The notes under the pieces were generated by a model. The model saw only the letters and a program-made list of their open reading frames with translations, searched no databases and was not told the DNA's origin. The translations under genes and the position numbers were made by a program. From Pirellulales bacterium (GTDB taxonomy: Bacteria > Planctomycetota > Planctomycetia > Pirellulales > UBA1268): a stretch of 40,246 nt of DNA. Each line of letters opens with the position of its first letter. The stretch's first letter is position 1. This document shows, in pieces, positions 32,567 through 40,246 of the stretch. The stretch spans positions 1 through 40,246 of the forward strand of contig JAFMIU010000026.1 in assembly GCA_017853835.1 (NCBI GenBank), read 5' to 3'.

Positions 32567-33463
32567 TCAGGCCTTCACCGAGAGGCCGTAGGCGGCGAGC
32601 ACGGCTCGCAGCTTGTCGGCCAGCGGAGGATCGAGCGGCACGAGCGGCAGCCGGATTTCGCCGGTGTCGCGGCCGAGCATCGCCATCGCCGCCTTGATCG
32701 GAATCGGGTTGCTCGCGAGGCCGAGCAGATCGCGGCCCAGGGCGAAGAGCCTGTGGTGGAGGGTGCGGGCGTGGGGCAGGTCGCCGGCGTCGATGGCGTC
32801 GCAGAGCGCCTTCATGTCGCCGGGCACGATGTTGCCCACCACGGAGATCACCCCGCGGCCGCCGATCGCCATGAGCGGAAGCGTCATGCTGTCGTCGCCC
32901 GAGAGCACCGTGAGGTTGGTGGAGGAGAGGATCTGCGAGGCCTGGTCGAGCGACCCGGTGGCCTCCTTCACCATGGCGATGCCGGGCAGTTCGGCGAGGC
33001 GGATGATCGTCTCGGGCTCGATGTTGCGGCCGGTGCGAGTCGGGATGTTGTAGACACAGATCGGGATGTCGACCGCCTCGGCGAGCGCCTTGAAGTGCTG
33101 GTAGATGCCCTCCTGCGTCGGGCGGTTGTAGTAGGGGCCGACCACGAGCGCCGCATCGGCGCCGGCCTTCGCCGCAAACTTCGTGAGCCGCACCGCCTCG
33201 GCCGTGGAGTTGGATCCGGTCCCCGGCATCACGAGCAGGCGGCCTGCCGAAGCGGCGATGCTCTCGGCGATCACCCGCTCGTGTTCATTGTGGGTGAGTG
33301 TGGGCGATTCGCCCGTGGTGCCGACGGGGCAGATGCAGGTCGTGCCGGCCGCCGCCTGGAAGTCGATCTGCTCCTCGAGGCGTGCCGAGTCGAGCTTGCC
33401 GTCGCGGAACGGCGTGACCAGGGCGACAGACAGGCCGGCAAACTTCTCGGCACGGGTGGGCAT
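32567..33463 (-). CDS. dapA: 4-hydroxy-tetrahydrodipicolinate synthase
   Basis: 298-residue class I aldolase-type TIM barrel that condenses pyruvate with aspartate semialdehyde in lysine and peptidoglycan precursor synthesis. Substrate motifs are [20 protein letters not shown] and [32 protein letters not shown] carries the catalytic Tyr, and the Schiff-base Lys is K166 in [23 protein letters not shown] follows. The ATG at 33463 is chosen because homology starts with [12 protein letters not shown]. It is divergent from the nucleoside phosphorylase gene. A CCGGGG/CCCCGG hairpin (33561-33580) lies in the 142-base gap. Confidence 0.94.
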   Translation of the reverse strand: MPTRAEKFAGLSVALVTPFRDGKLDSARLEEQIDFQAAAGTTCICPVGTTGESPTLTHNEHERVIAESIAASAGRLLVMPGTGSNSTAEAVRLTKFAAKAGADAALVVGPYYNRPTQEGIYQHFKALAEAVDIPICVYNIPTRTGRNIEPETIIRLAELPGIAMVKEATGSLDQASQILSSTNLTVLSGDDSMTLPLMAIGGRGVISVVGNIVPGDMKALCDAIDAGDLPHARTLHHRLFALGRDLLGLASNPIPIKAAMAMLGRDTGEIRLPLVPLDPPLADKLRAVLAAYGLSVKA

Positions 33464-33605
33464 CGGGGCGATCCTGCAAGGGCGGGGGAGGGAGGGCCGC
33501 GGCCGAAGCCGTGGTGCTGCTTGCTCATTTCGGCAGCGAGCGCGAGGATATGGTTTTTCCCCGGGGCCGGCAAACCCCGGTTGTCTTTCGTCGAGGTGGC
33601 CAAGC

Positions 33606-34490
33606 ATGGGCCAGCACGCAGTGGAAACCGGACGAGCGGCCCTTCGGATGGGGCTTCCCCGACCTGGCGCGTTTGAGGCGGCGGACCGATTTGTGGAGGC
33701 GGGCGGATGCCCGGCCACCATCGGCGTCGTGCTCGGCACGGGGCTCGGCGGGCTCGCCGATCGCCTCACCGGGGCGTGGGCGATGAAGTCGGTCGACACC
33801 GGCTGGCTCGCGAAGTCGACGGCCACCGGCCATGCCGGCCGCGTCGTCTGCGGAACCCTTCGCGGTGTGCCGATCGTGATGCTCCAGGGCCGCGTGCACG
33901 GCTACGAGGGCTTCGCGCCCGAAACGCTCACGCGGGGCGTGGAGCTGCTCGCGGCGCTCGGCGTGCGGCAGGTGCTCCTCACCAATGCCTCGGGAGGCCT
34001 GAAGCACGACATGGTCAGCGGCGAACTGGTGGTGCTCACCGACCACATCGACCTCGTGCGCCGATCGTGGGGCGAGGCGCTCGAACCCGACCTCGCCGGT
34101 GAGGTGCCGCAGCGGTCGGCGTATTACACCCCCGTGCTCGCCGATCTCGCGCTCGAAGCGACCCGCCGCACCGGCCTTCCTGCCCGCAAGGGCGTGTATG
34201 CATTCCTGTCGGGCCCCAACTACGAGACCCGCGCCGAATACCGGATGCTTCGGCGGCTTGGCGCCGACGTGGTCGGCATGTCGACCGTGCCCGAGGTGGT
34301 GGCCTCGACCCGCATGGGACTCGATGTGACCGTCTGCTCCGTGGTGACCAACGTCGCCAAGCCCGACGCGCCGACGACCACCGACGCCGAGGACGTGTGC
34401 TCGATGGCCGCCGATGCGGCGGAGGGTGTGTGGGCGATCCTCGAAGCGTTCGCCTCACGGGCGGCCGGCATCTCATGCGTGTCGTGCTGA
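33606..34490 (+). CDS. Purine nucleoside phosphorylase
   Basis: 294-residue trimeric-type PNP that splits inosine or guanosine with phosphate to give the base and ribose-1-phosphate. Motifs are [16 protein letters not shown] (phosphate loop), [74 protein letters not shown] and TNVAKP. It starts at ATG 33606. The 3' end overlaps surE by 16 bases in another frame, which suggests co-expression of two enzymes of nucleotide/nucleoside turnover. Confidence 0.93.
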   Translation: MGQHAVETGRAALRMGLPRPGAFEAADRFVEAGGCPATIGVVLGTGLGGLADRLTGAWAMKSVDTGWLAKSTATGHAGRVVCGTLRGVPIVMLQGRVHGYEGFAPETLTRGVELLAALGVRQVLLTNASGGLKHDMVSGELVVLTDHIDLVRRSWGEALEPDLAGEVPQRSAYYTPVLADLALEATRRTGLPARKGVYAFLSGPNYETRAEYRMLRRLGADVVGMSTVPEVVASTRMGLDVTVCSVVTNVAKPDAPTTTDAEDVCSMAADAAEGVWAILEAFASRAAGISCVSC

Positions 34491-35164
34491 CCAACGACGA
34501 CGGTATCGAGGCGCCGGGAATCCGCGCGCTTCACGAGGCGGCGGCTGTTCTCGGCATGCCGCTCGTGGTGGTGGCGCCGGCCGAGTGCCATTCCGGCTGC
34601 GGGCATCGCGTGACCACCGATCGTGGCCTGCGGGTCGACGAGATCGCCGACGGATGGTTTCGCGTGGGGGGCACGCCGGCCGACTGCGTGCGGATCGCCC
34701 TGGCCAAGCTCGTGCCCGACGCCGCCATCGTGCTGTCGGGAATCAATGCGGGGGGCAATCTTGGGGCCGACATCCACCTCTCAGGCACCGTGGCCGCCGC
34801 CCGCGAGGCGACGCTCCATGGCGTGACGGCGCTGGCGGCGTCGCAGTATCGAGGTGGTGGCACTGCCACCGATTGGGAGCGGGCGGCGCGGTGGCTGGCC
34901 GCCGTGCTGGCGGCATGGCGAGCGTCGCCGTCGGTGGCGGGGGAGTTTTGGAACGTGAACCTCCCCGACCTGCCCGCGGAGGCGGCCGACCCGGAGGTGG
35001 TGGCCTGCGACGTCGATGTTTCGCCGCATGGGCTCGACTACGGCCTCACCGACGCCGGATGGACGTATGCCTCGTGCTACCACCAGCGGCCACGGGTGGC
35101 TGGCGGCGACGTCGATGTGTGCTTTGGGGGCCGGATCGCCGTGTCGCGGCTCCGCGTGGTGTAA
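34475..35164 (+). CDS. surE: 5'/3'-nucleotidase SurE
   Basis: 229-residue metal-dependent nucleotidase acting on nucleoside monophosphates. It begins [20 protein letters not shown], with metal ligands D8 and D9. VVAPAECHSGCGHRVTTDRG is the SurE Ser/Asn metal region, and GTPADCVRIAL, VLSGINAGGNLGADIHLSGT and AAREATLHGVTALAAS follow. The order PNP-surE makes sense: SurE gives nucleosides that PNP can cleave. The start overlaps the PNP end by 16 bases. A repeat cluster follows its stop. Confidence 0.92.
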   Translation: MRVVLTNDDGIEAPGIRALHEAAAVLGMPLVVVAPAECHSGCGHRVTTDRGLRVDEIADGWFRVGGTPADCVRIALAKLVPDAAIVLSGINAGGNLGADIHLSGTVAAAREATLHGVTALAASQYRGGGTATDWERAARWLAAVLAAWRASPSVAGEFWNVNLPDLPAEAADPEVVACDVDVSPHGLDYGLTDAGWTYASCYHQRPRVAGGDVDVCFGGRIAVSRLRVV

Positions 35165-35188
35165 CACCACGCCGTGCGAATGGTTTCG

Positions 35189-35400
35189 CGTGTCCCACGG
35201 CTTACGCCGTTGGGCTTGGACGGGACGATCCCCCACGGAACCGGGTTTGCCAAAAATCCAACGTGATGCACCACGCCGGTCCTACGGCTTACGCCGTTGG
35301 GCTTCGACGGGCCCTGCCGCTGTCCAAGCCCAAGGCCGTGAGGCCTGGGACACGCCGGGCTCCACCATCCAAAGCCGTTGGGCTTCGACGGCCCCTGCCG
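35189..35400. repeat. Cluster of four REP-like hairpin repeats
   Basis: Copy 1 (35189-35222, plus) carries CCCACGGC-TTAC-GCCGTTGGG, a stem with one bulged T, then CTTGGACGG. Copy 2 (35281-35311, plus) has CCTACGGCTTACGCCGTTGGG followed by CTTCGACGG. Copy 3 (35320-35354) is inverted; read on the minus strand it is CCCAGGCC-TCAC-GGCCTTGGG followed by CTTGGACAG. Copy 4 (about 35367-35393) is a half copy (AAGCCGTTGGGCTTCGACGG). Copies 1 and 3 differ at two stem pairs and both are compensated. The cluster lies between the convergent surE and Dabb genes, a usual place for REP-type elements. No transposase is present in the window. Confidence 0.75.
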
Positions 35401-35406
35401 TGGGCG

Positions 35407-35718
35407 TCAGGCGAGGTTGGCGTCGAACACCCGCACCTTCGACCAGGTCGTGGCGTTCTCGGCGATGAACGCTTCGTGCCGTTCGGCGGTCTGGTAGGTG
35501 TCGTGGGCGGCGTGCGACTCAAACACGATCACGAGCGCCACGTCCCAATCGAGGTCGTTCACCTGCCGGTCGTATTCCGGGGCACACGTGCCCGCCGAGA
35601 AGAAGACCGTGCCGGGATGGCCCGTGAGATGGGTGTGGCAGGCCGCCACGAGGGCCGCGGCGTTTTCCGGCGTGCGGTCCTTGAGCGTGAAATAAACGGC
35701 GTGGGAGAGCTGGGGCAT
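35407..35718 (-). CDS. Dabb (stress-responsive alpha/beta barrel) protein
   Basis: 103-residue dimeric alpha/beta-barrel domain. It starts MPQLSHAVYFTLKDRTPENA, typical of the family (HxVxFxL). The rest contains VACHTHLTGHPGTVFFSAGT, the central DWDVALVIVFESHAAHDTYQ and the helix TAERHEAFIAENATTWSKVR. The DVALV-x-F-x5-H-x2-Y pattern is characteristic. The biochemical role is unknown in bacteria. It lies 11 bases after ftsH on the same strand and may be co-transcribed with it. Confidence 0.85.
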   Translation of the reverse strand: MPQLSHAVYFTLKDRTPENAAALVAACHTHLTGHPGTVFFSAGTCAPEYDRQVNDLDWDVALVIVFESHAAHDTYQTAERHEAFIAENATTWSKVRVFDANLA

Positions 35719-35729
35719 GTCACTCGCTT

Positions 35730-37688
35730 TCAGGATGGGTTCGAATCCCGCACAGCCTGCACCGGCGCGGGGTCGGAGGTAAACCGCTGCTCGCCGGCCC
35801 GCCTCGGTGTGGCCGGGCCGATGATCTCCACCACCTCGGTGTCGTCAAGCATCTCGCGGTTTTCCAGCGCGTCGGCCAGCCGGTCGAGCTTGTCGCGATT
35901 GTCGGAGAGGAGCTTGGTGGCCCGCTCGGCGGCCTCGCCGAGGATGCGCACCACTTCCTCGTCGATGATCTGCGCCGTCCGTTCGCTGAACTCCCGCTGT
36001 TCGTAGACATCGCGGCCGAGGAACGGATGTTCGTTGGAGGTGGAACACGCCACCGGACCCACGCGGTCGCTCATGCCCCACGTGGCCACCATCTTGCGGG
36101 CGATCCGCGTGGCCTGCTGGAGGTCGTTCTCCGCGCCGGCGGAGTATTCGCCGAACACGAGCTTCTCGGCGGCCCGCCCGGCAAGGATGAACGTGAGCCG
36201 GTTGGCGAGGTCCGATTCGCCGATGTTCATCCGGTCTTCCTCCGGCACGAGCTGCGTCACGCCGAGGGCGCGGCCTCGCGGGATGATCGTCACCTTGTGG
36301 AGCTTGTCGACGCCCGGCAGGAGCCAGGCTCCCAGCGCATGCCCCGCCTCGTGGTAGGCCGTCATCGTTTTCTCGCGCCCCGTGAGCACCTCTTCCCGCT
36401 TCGGGCCCATCAGCACCTTGTCGCGGGCGTAGTCGAAGTCGGAGGAATCGACGGCGTTTTTGTCGTGCCGCGTGGCCCAGAGGGCCGCTTCGTTCACGAG
36501 GTTGCGGATGTCGGCGCCGGTGAGGCCCACCGTGGCGCCGGCGAGCCGTTCGAGGTCGACATCGGGAGCGAGCGGCACGTTTCGGGTGTGCACCTTGAAG
36601 AGCGCCAGCCTCGCCTTCTGATTGGGACGATCAACCGTCACGTGGCGGTCGAAGCGGCCCGGGCGGAGCAGGGCGGGGTCGAGCACGTCGGGACGGTTGG
36701 TGGCGGCCAGCACGATCACCGATTCCGACGGGCTGAAGCCGTCCATCTCGGAAAGGATCTGGTTGAGCGTTTGTTCGCGCTCATCATGGCCGCCACCGAG
36801 GCCGGCGCCGCGCACCCGGCCCACGGCGTCGATCTCATCGATGAAGAGGATCGAGGGGGAGGCATCCTTGGCCGTCTTGAACATGTCGCGCACGCGCGAG
36901 GCGCCCACGCCCACGAACATCTGGATGAACTCGCTGCCGGAGATGGAGAAGAAGGGCACGCCCGCCTCGCCGGCCACGGCCCGCGCGAGCAGCGTCTTGC
37001 CCGTGCCCGGAGGGCCCATGAGCAGCACGCCCTTGGGCACCCGCCCCCCGAGCCGCTGAAACTTCTTGGGATCCTTCAGAAACTCGACGATCTCCTGGAG
37101 GTCGCCCTTCACCTGCTCGAGCCCGGCCACGTCGGCGAAGGTCACCTGCTTGTCGCCGGCGGCGTAGCGCTTCGCCGGTGATTTCGAGAAGCCGCCGAGG
37201 AAGCCGGAGCCACCGAGCGGGTCGCGAGCCTTGCGGAGGGTCATCCAGAATCCCGCCATGAGAAGGAGGGGCACGATCATGTAGAGCCCCATCAGGATGC
37301 CGGTGCCGTCGGTGGGCGTGCGGGTTTCCTTCTTGATCTCGGGATGATCCTGCATCAGGCGATCGAACCCCTCGCGGAGGTAGGGGTTGAGGTCGAACGA
37401 GAACGTCTTTTGTGGCTTGGCGCCAGGGGATTCCGACGTCATCTCATTGGCAAACGTGCCCTCGAGATGGTCGCCGGCGAGCACCACACTGGCGACATTC
37501 TTGTCGTTGACCTGCTTGACGAACTCGTCGTAGCGGATGGAGTCGCGGCCCTGGGTGGCATTGCCCGTGATGAGGGTGGCGAGGGCCACCGCTCCGAGGA
37601 TCAGCAGGATCACCATGGGGAGTCCCAGGGGGCGTCCGTTTCCTGCGGGCGGGTTGGCTGGTCCCTTGGGGCGCGGGGCGGAATCCAT
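35730..37688 (-). CDS. ftsH: ATP-dependent zinc metalloprotease FtsH
   Basis: 652-residue membrane-anchored AAA+ protease that removes misfolded and regulatory membrane proteins. There are two membrane helices ([20 protein letters not shown] near residue 24 and [17 protein letters not shown] near 135) with the FtsH extracellular domain between them. Walker A is GPPGTGKT (225-232). The pore and Walker B region reads [13 protein letters not shown] and [15 protein letters not shown], and the second region of homology is [20 protein letters not shown]. The zinc motif is HEAGH (446-450). The ATG at 37688 is supported by the position of the first helix. Divergent from the Nudix gene. Confidence 0.95.
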   Translation of the reverse strand: MDSAPRPKGPANPPAGNGRPLGLPMVILLILGAVALATLITGNATQGRDSIRYDEFVKQVNDKNVASVVLAGDHLEGTFANEMTSESPGAKPQKTFSFDLNPYLREGFDRLMQDHPEIKKETRTPTDGTGILMGLYMIVPLLLMAGFWMTLRKARDPLGGSGFLGGFSKSPAKRYAAGDKQVTFADVAGLEQVKGDLQEIVEFLKDPKKFQRLGGRVPKGVLLMGPPGTGKTLLARAVAGEAGVPFFSISGSEFIQMFVGVGASRVRDMFKTAKDASPSILFIDEIDAVGRVRGAGLGGGHDEREQTLNQILSEMDGFSPSESVIVLAATNRPDVLDPALLRPGRFDRHVTVDRPNQKARLALFKVHTRNVPLAPDVDLERLAGATVGLTGADIRNLVNEAALWATRHDKNAVDSSDFDYARDKVLMGPKREEVLTGREKTMTAYHEAGHALGAWLLPGVDKLHKVTIIPRGRALGVTQLVPEEDRMNIGESDLANRLTFILAGRAAEKLVFGEYSAGAENDLQQATRIARKMVATWGMSDRVGPVACSTSNEHPFLGRDVYEQREFSERTAQIIDEEVVRILGEAAERATKLLSDNRDKLDRLADALENREMLDDTEVVEIIGPATPRRAGEQRFTSDPAPVQAVRDSNPS

Positions 37689-37761
37689 GAGCGCGGTCTT
37701 CTCCGACGATTCGAGGCGGGGGGCGGCGCGGGGCGGCCGAGGAAACAGGATAGTCTAGTGT

Positions 37762-38286
37762 ATGGAGGCTGGGCCAAGGGCGTTTTGGCCCCGCGACGGT
37801 CTGGTGGCCCGTGGACTCGAGGATGCGGCAATGCAGGTGAATCCATCGGAGGGAAGGCCCATCAAGCGGGGCGTCGTGGCGGTGGCGCAGCGGGCCGACC
37901 GTTTTCTGGCCATACGACGCGGCAAGACCGTCGCCGCCGGAGGGCATGTCTGCTTTCCGGGTGGCCACATTGAGCCGGGCGAGGAGGAGCACGAGGCCGT
38001 TGTTCGGGAGTGCCTCGAGGAACTGGCGGCGGTGGTGGCCCCGGGGGCGTGCGTGCACCGAAGCGTGACCGCGTGGGGCACCTCGCTGGCGTGGTGGACG
38101 GTGCAGCTCGAGGAGGGCGAACTCGTGCCGCATCCGGTGGAGGTGGACGAGATCCTGTGGCTGTCGCTCGACGAGATGCTCGCCGACCCGACGCTGCTGT
38201 CGGGCAATCGGGAGTTTCTTGAAGCGATCGCCGAAGGGCGGCTGGTGCTCGAGGCTCCGATGCCCTCCCGCGACGGGCTCAGTTGA
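37762..38286 (+). CDS. Nudix hydrolase
   Basis: About 174 residues. The Nudix box GGHIEPGEEEHEAVVRE followed by CLEEL fits GX5EX7REUXEE, but the following conserved Gly is Ala. This family hydrolyses nucleoside diphosphates linked to other groups; the substrate is unknown. KRGVVAVAQRADRFLAIRRG is the typical first strand pair. ATG 37762 is very close to a possible promoter (GATAGT), so ATG 37831 (MQVNPSEGRP) may be the true start. The last 8 bases overlap the end of the convergent cytochrome-like gene. Confidence 0.8.
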   Translation: MEAGPRAFWPRDGLVARGLEDAAMQVNPSEGRPIKRGVVAVAQRADRFLAIRRGKTVAAGGHVCFPGGHIEPGEEEHEAVVRECLEELAAVVAPGACVHRSVTAWGTSLAWWTVQLEEGELVPHPVEVDEILWLSLDEMLADPTLLSGNREFLEAIAEGRLVLEAPMPSRDGLS

Positions 38287-38926
38287 GCGGAGGCAGTGGG
38301 GCGGTGGGCGGCTCGGGCGTCTCGCCATGATCGTTGGGAAAGATCACCCCCTGCGGTTCGGGAGGCGGCGGCAGCTCGGGCGGATTGGCAGCCGCATCGA
38401 GCAGGTCGCGAAACCGATTCCGAACGGGTGGCACGGGGGGGTGAGGAGGCAGCGGCTCAACCGCTTCCTCGGCAGAGGCCAGCACCACCTTCGAGTCGGC
38501 GTGGGAATGGTGTTCGGCGAGTCGCACGCCGGTCAGCCATGACTCGAGCGTGAGTCGTTCACCGGCCGACAACGGCTTGGCGGTGAGGCGACTGCTCGCG
38601 GGCTTTGCGGGATGGCCCGAGGCCAGGAGTGTGACGAGCGGCTGCGGGTCGCGGGTGTCGCCGATGGCTTCGAGCAGCGTGCGCATGTTGGCCAGCGTGT
38701 CGGTGCGGTCGGGACGAAGGGCGGCGTGGCCGCGGGCGAAGCGGGGCTCGTGGCCATTGGGCATGCCATGGCAGGCGCCGTTCGCACAGCGGTTCACGAG
38801 GAGGGGCTGCACCCTGCGGGTGAACTCGGCGATCACCTCGGGAGGCATGTCGGCCGGCGCCGCATGGGTAGCCGAGACCGAGCAGGCGATGGCGATGGCC
38901 AAAAGGACGGTGGCACGGCGACGCAT
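38279..38926 (-). CDS. Secreted cytochrome-c-like protein with CX4CH site
   Basis: 215 residues. The start at ATG 38926 gives a classic signal peptide (MRRRATVLLAIAIACSVSAT with cleavage near HAAPA). VIAEFTRRVQPLLVNRCANG continues ACHG. C47, C52 and H53 form CX4CH instead of the normal CX2CH. RxxCANxACHG stretches are common in planctomycete secreted proteins related to cytochrome c domains. The rest has a SGHPAKPASSRL and LSAGERLTLESWLTG part, which resembles the cytochrome-c end of PSD-type proteins, and a Pro-rich tail. Heme attachment is uncertain. A role in the periplasm is inferred. Confidence 0.7.
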   Translation of the reverse strand: MRRRATVLLAIAIACSVSATHAAPADMPPEVIAEFTRRVQPLLVNRCANGACHGMPNGHEPRFARGHAALRPDRTDTLANMRTLLEAIGDTRDPQPLVTLLASGHPAKPASSRLTAKPLSAGERLTLESWLTGVRLAEHHSHADSKVVLASAEEAVEPLPPHPPVPPVRNRFRDLLDAAANPPELPPPPEPQGVIFPNDHGETPEPPTAPLPPLN

Positions 38927-39007
38927 GGTGGCGTGCTCCGGTGTGGCGGGGTGACGGTCGGGGCGGGAGGGTAGAGGCGAGGGCACCGCCGTTCAAGCAG
39001 AGTTCGC

Positions 39008-39037
39008 TTGTGGCGGAACCCGTGAAATCCCTACACT
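39008..39037 (+). promoter_or_regulatory. Probable sigma70-like promoter of ndk
   Basis: TTGTGG (39008-39013) and TACACT (39032-39037) are separated by 18 bases. Both boxes match consensus at four of six positions. The predicted start is near 39044, leaving about 70 bases of leader before the ndk ATG at 39113. Confidence 0.4.
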
Positions 39038-39112
39038 TTCGGCCCCCCGCCGGACCGGCCGTCGTGCCAGCGCCGCGTGGCCGACACCGTCATCGCCCCC
39101 TCAGAGGACACC

Positions 39113-39574
39113 ATGGAACGCACCTTCGTCATGTTCAAGCCCGACTGTCTCGAGCGAGGCCTGCTCGGCCGCATCTTCGGTCGATTCGAGGAGAAGGGAC
39201 TTCGGCTGGTGGCGATGAAGATGATGCGGGTGACGCCCGCCCTCGCGAAGCAGCACTACGCCGAGCATGTCGAGAAGCCGTTTTATCCCGGGCTCGAAGA
39301 GTTCATCACCGCATCGCCGGTGGTGGCGACGATCTTCCAGGGCCCGGAGGTGATTCGGGTGGTTCGTGAGATGCTCGGTGCCACGAGCGGCCTCAAGGCG
39401 GCGGCCGGCACGATTCGTGGTGACTATTCAGCCAGCCGTCAGATGAATCTCGTGCACGCCTCCGATTCGCCCGAGTCGGCGACGCGTGAGATTGGCATCT
39501 ATTTCAAGGCCGACGAGATCCAGGAGTGGGATCCGTCGCTCGCGTGTTGGCTTCAGGCTCCGGGCGAAGCCTGA
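39113..39574 (+). CDS. ndk: Nucleoside diphosphate kinase
   Basis: 153-residue enzyme that balances nucleoside di- and triphosphates by a phospho-His mechanism. It begins MERTFVMFKPDCLERGLLGR. Family stretches include FYPGLEEFITASPVVATIFQ, VVREMLGATSGLKAAAGTIR and GDYSASRQMNLVHASDS. The catalytic His is H115 in NLVHASDS. The C-terminus EIGIYFKADEIQEWDP is typical. The length is normal (about 140-155). ATG 39113 is supported by alignment to the family start. It converges on pyrF. Confidence 0.94.
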   Translation: MERTFVMFKPDCLERGLLGRIFGRFEEKGLRLVAMKMMRVTPALAKQHYAEHVEKPFYPGLEEFITASPVVATIFQGPEVIRVVREMLGATSGLKAAAGTIRGDYSASRQMNLVHASDSPESATREIGIYFKADEIQEWDPSLACWLQAPGEA

Positions 39575-39626
39575 TCGCATCCCTCGGGAGCCACACGGCG
39601 GCGGGCCATGGATCGTGTCGAGCGGC

Positions 39627-40246
39627 TCACCCGCGGAGCACGGCGGCGGGAGTGTCGGCGGCCAGGCGTTCGATCATGTCGTGGCAGGCGCGATCGACGG
39701 CCGTCTGCCACTGGCTGTCGGTGAGCCCGCCGTTCATGTCCGGCCGGGCATGCGCGAAGATCACGTCCCGGGCGCTCACGATCAGGGCGCCGAGGCCGTC
39801 GGGGTGGAAGGCGCCACGCACATCGGAGGCTCGGCCACCCTGTCGGCCGAAGCCCGGCACGAGGAGCCAGGCGTGCGGCATGGTGGCTCGGAGATCGTCG
39901 AGCTGCTTGGGCCAGGTCGCCCCCACCACGGCGCCCACGGCGCCGTAGCGGTCGGCTCCGGCGGTGCGGGCGGCGTGCTGCTCCACGCATGCGGCGACAT
40001 GTTCGAAGATCGTCTTGCCGTCGTTCGTGAGGTCTTGGAAATCCTTGCTGCCGGGGTTCGACGTCTTCACGAGCACGAAGATGCCGGCCTGGCGTGCGTC
40101 GGCCACCTTCACGAACGGTTCGATCGAGTCATTGCCGAGATAGGGATTCACCGTGAGGGCGTCGGCGGCCCACGGGCCGGCGAGCCATCCATCGGCGTAG
40201 GCTTCGGCGGTGGAGCCGATGTCGCCGCGCTTGCCGTCGGCGAGCA
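39627..40246 (-). CDS. pyrF: Orotidine 5'-phosphate decarboxylase, partial (5' end outside window)
   Basis: The frame is open to the right edge, so the N-terminus is missing. The visible part starts in the active site with ADGKRGDIGST (catalytic DxKRxDI motif). It continues AEAYADGWLAGPWAADALTV and NPYLGNDSIEPF, then IFVLVKTSNPGSKDFQDL, AVGAVVGATWPKQL, HAWLLVPGFGRQGG and a long C-terminal helix. This is the type 2 OMP decarboxylase pattern, catalysing the last step of UMP synthesis. The end at 39627 is 50 bases from the ndk stop; the two genes are convergent. Confidence 0.9.
   Translation of the reverse strand, partial: LADGKRGDIGSTAEAYADGWLAGPWAADALTVNPYLGNDSIEPFVKVADARQAGIFVLVKTSNPGSKDFQDLTNDGKTIFEHVAACVEQHAARTAGADRYGAVGAVVGATWPKQLDDLRATMPHAWLLVPGFGRQGGRASDVRGAFHPDGLGALIVSARDVIFAHARPDMNGGLTDSQWQTAVDRACHDMIERLAADTPAAVLRG

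Noticed and set aside
33561..33580. CCGGGG/CCCCGG hairpin as terminator or riboswitch before the nucleoside phosphorylase gene
   Set aside because: The stem is only 6 bp and lacks a T run. In a GC-rich gap this is expected by chance.
35165..35406. CRISPR array between surE and the Dabb gene
   Set aside because: The repeats are few, in mixed orientation, irregularly spaced and diverged; they fit REP-like hairpins instead.

Overview
The window looks like a piece of a high-GC planctomycete chromosome, probably Pirellulales-like. The evidence is a DUF1559 pilin-like protein paired with a small lipoprotein, genes for tetrahydromethanopterin (H4MPT) and methanofuran cofactors in a bacterial setting, a Rho factor with a long Gly/Gln/Arg-rich N-terminus, a planctomycete-type secreted beta-barrel protein, and many genes without a clear Shine-Dalgarno sequence. 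It is mostly an ordinary, densely packed chromosomal backbone. I see no prophage, insertion sequence, CRISPR array, rRNA or tRNA. About 36 protein genes are supported. Two are broken and one (pyrF) runs off the right edge.

Layout. 0-1.6 kb: a DUF1559 gene cut by an in-frame TGA, followed by a lipoprotein gene with a one-base frameshift. 1.6-4.5 kb (minus): RNase D and an NhaD-type antiporter. 4.5-6.1 kb (plus): a tightly overlapping trio of a PH-like membrane protein, MfnB (methanofuran precursor synthase) and a PHA-system protein. 6.2-13.4 kb: TPR protein, STN-like secreted protein, glycerol kinase, universal stress protein, a CaCA exchanger and a thioredoxin-like/YHS protein. 13.4-15.5 kb: rho behind a strong sigma70-like promoter and a long hairpin-rich leader. 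15.5-18.5 kb: two hypotheticals, then amt behind a near-consensus sigma54 promoter. 18.6-21.1 kb (minus): a PQQ-propeller membrane protein translationally coupled to an SDR protein lacking the usual catalytic residues. 21.1-27 kb: two tandem Cys/Met-metabolism PLP enzymes, a Met/Asp-rich beta-barrel protein and an Arg/Gly-rich disordered protein.

27-32.6 kb is the most coherent functional block. pabA, pabB and a dihydropteroate-synthase-like gene overlap by 4 bases on the minus strand and are divergent from a DUF447 gene and a ribofuranosylaminobenzene 5'-phosphate synthase gene. Together they could supply p-aminobenzoate and assemble it into H4MPT. With mfnB at 5 kb this implies an H4MPT/methanofuran C1-transfer pathway. 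32.6-40.2 kb holds housekeeping genes: dapA, purine nucleoside phosphorylase, surE, a Dabb protein, ftsH, a Nudix hydrolase, a cytochrome-c-like protein, ndk and partial pyrF. A cluster of hairpin repeats with compensatory stem changes lies between surE and the Dabb gene.

The best leads are the adjacent lesions in the DUF1559/lipoprotein pair, the sigma54 promoter and 5' hairpin of amt, the rho leader, the covarying hairpin repeats, the PQQ/degenerate-SDR pair, the Cys-less thioredoxin-YHS protein and the pABA-to-H4MPT gene cluster. No clearly new defence or mobile system was seen.
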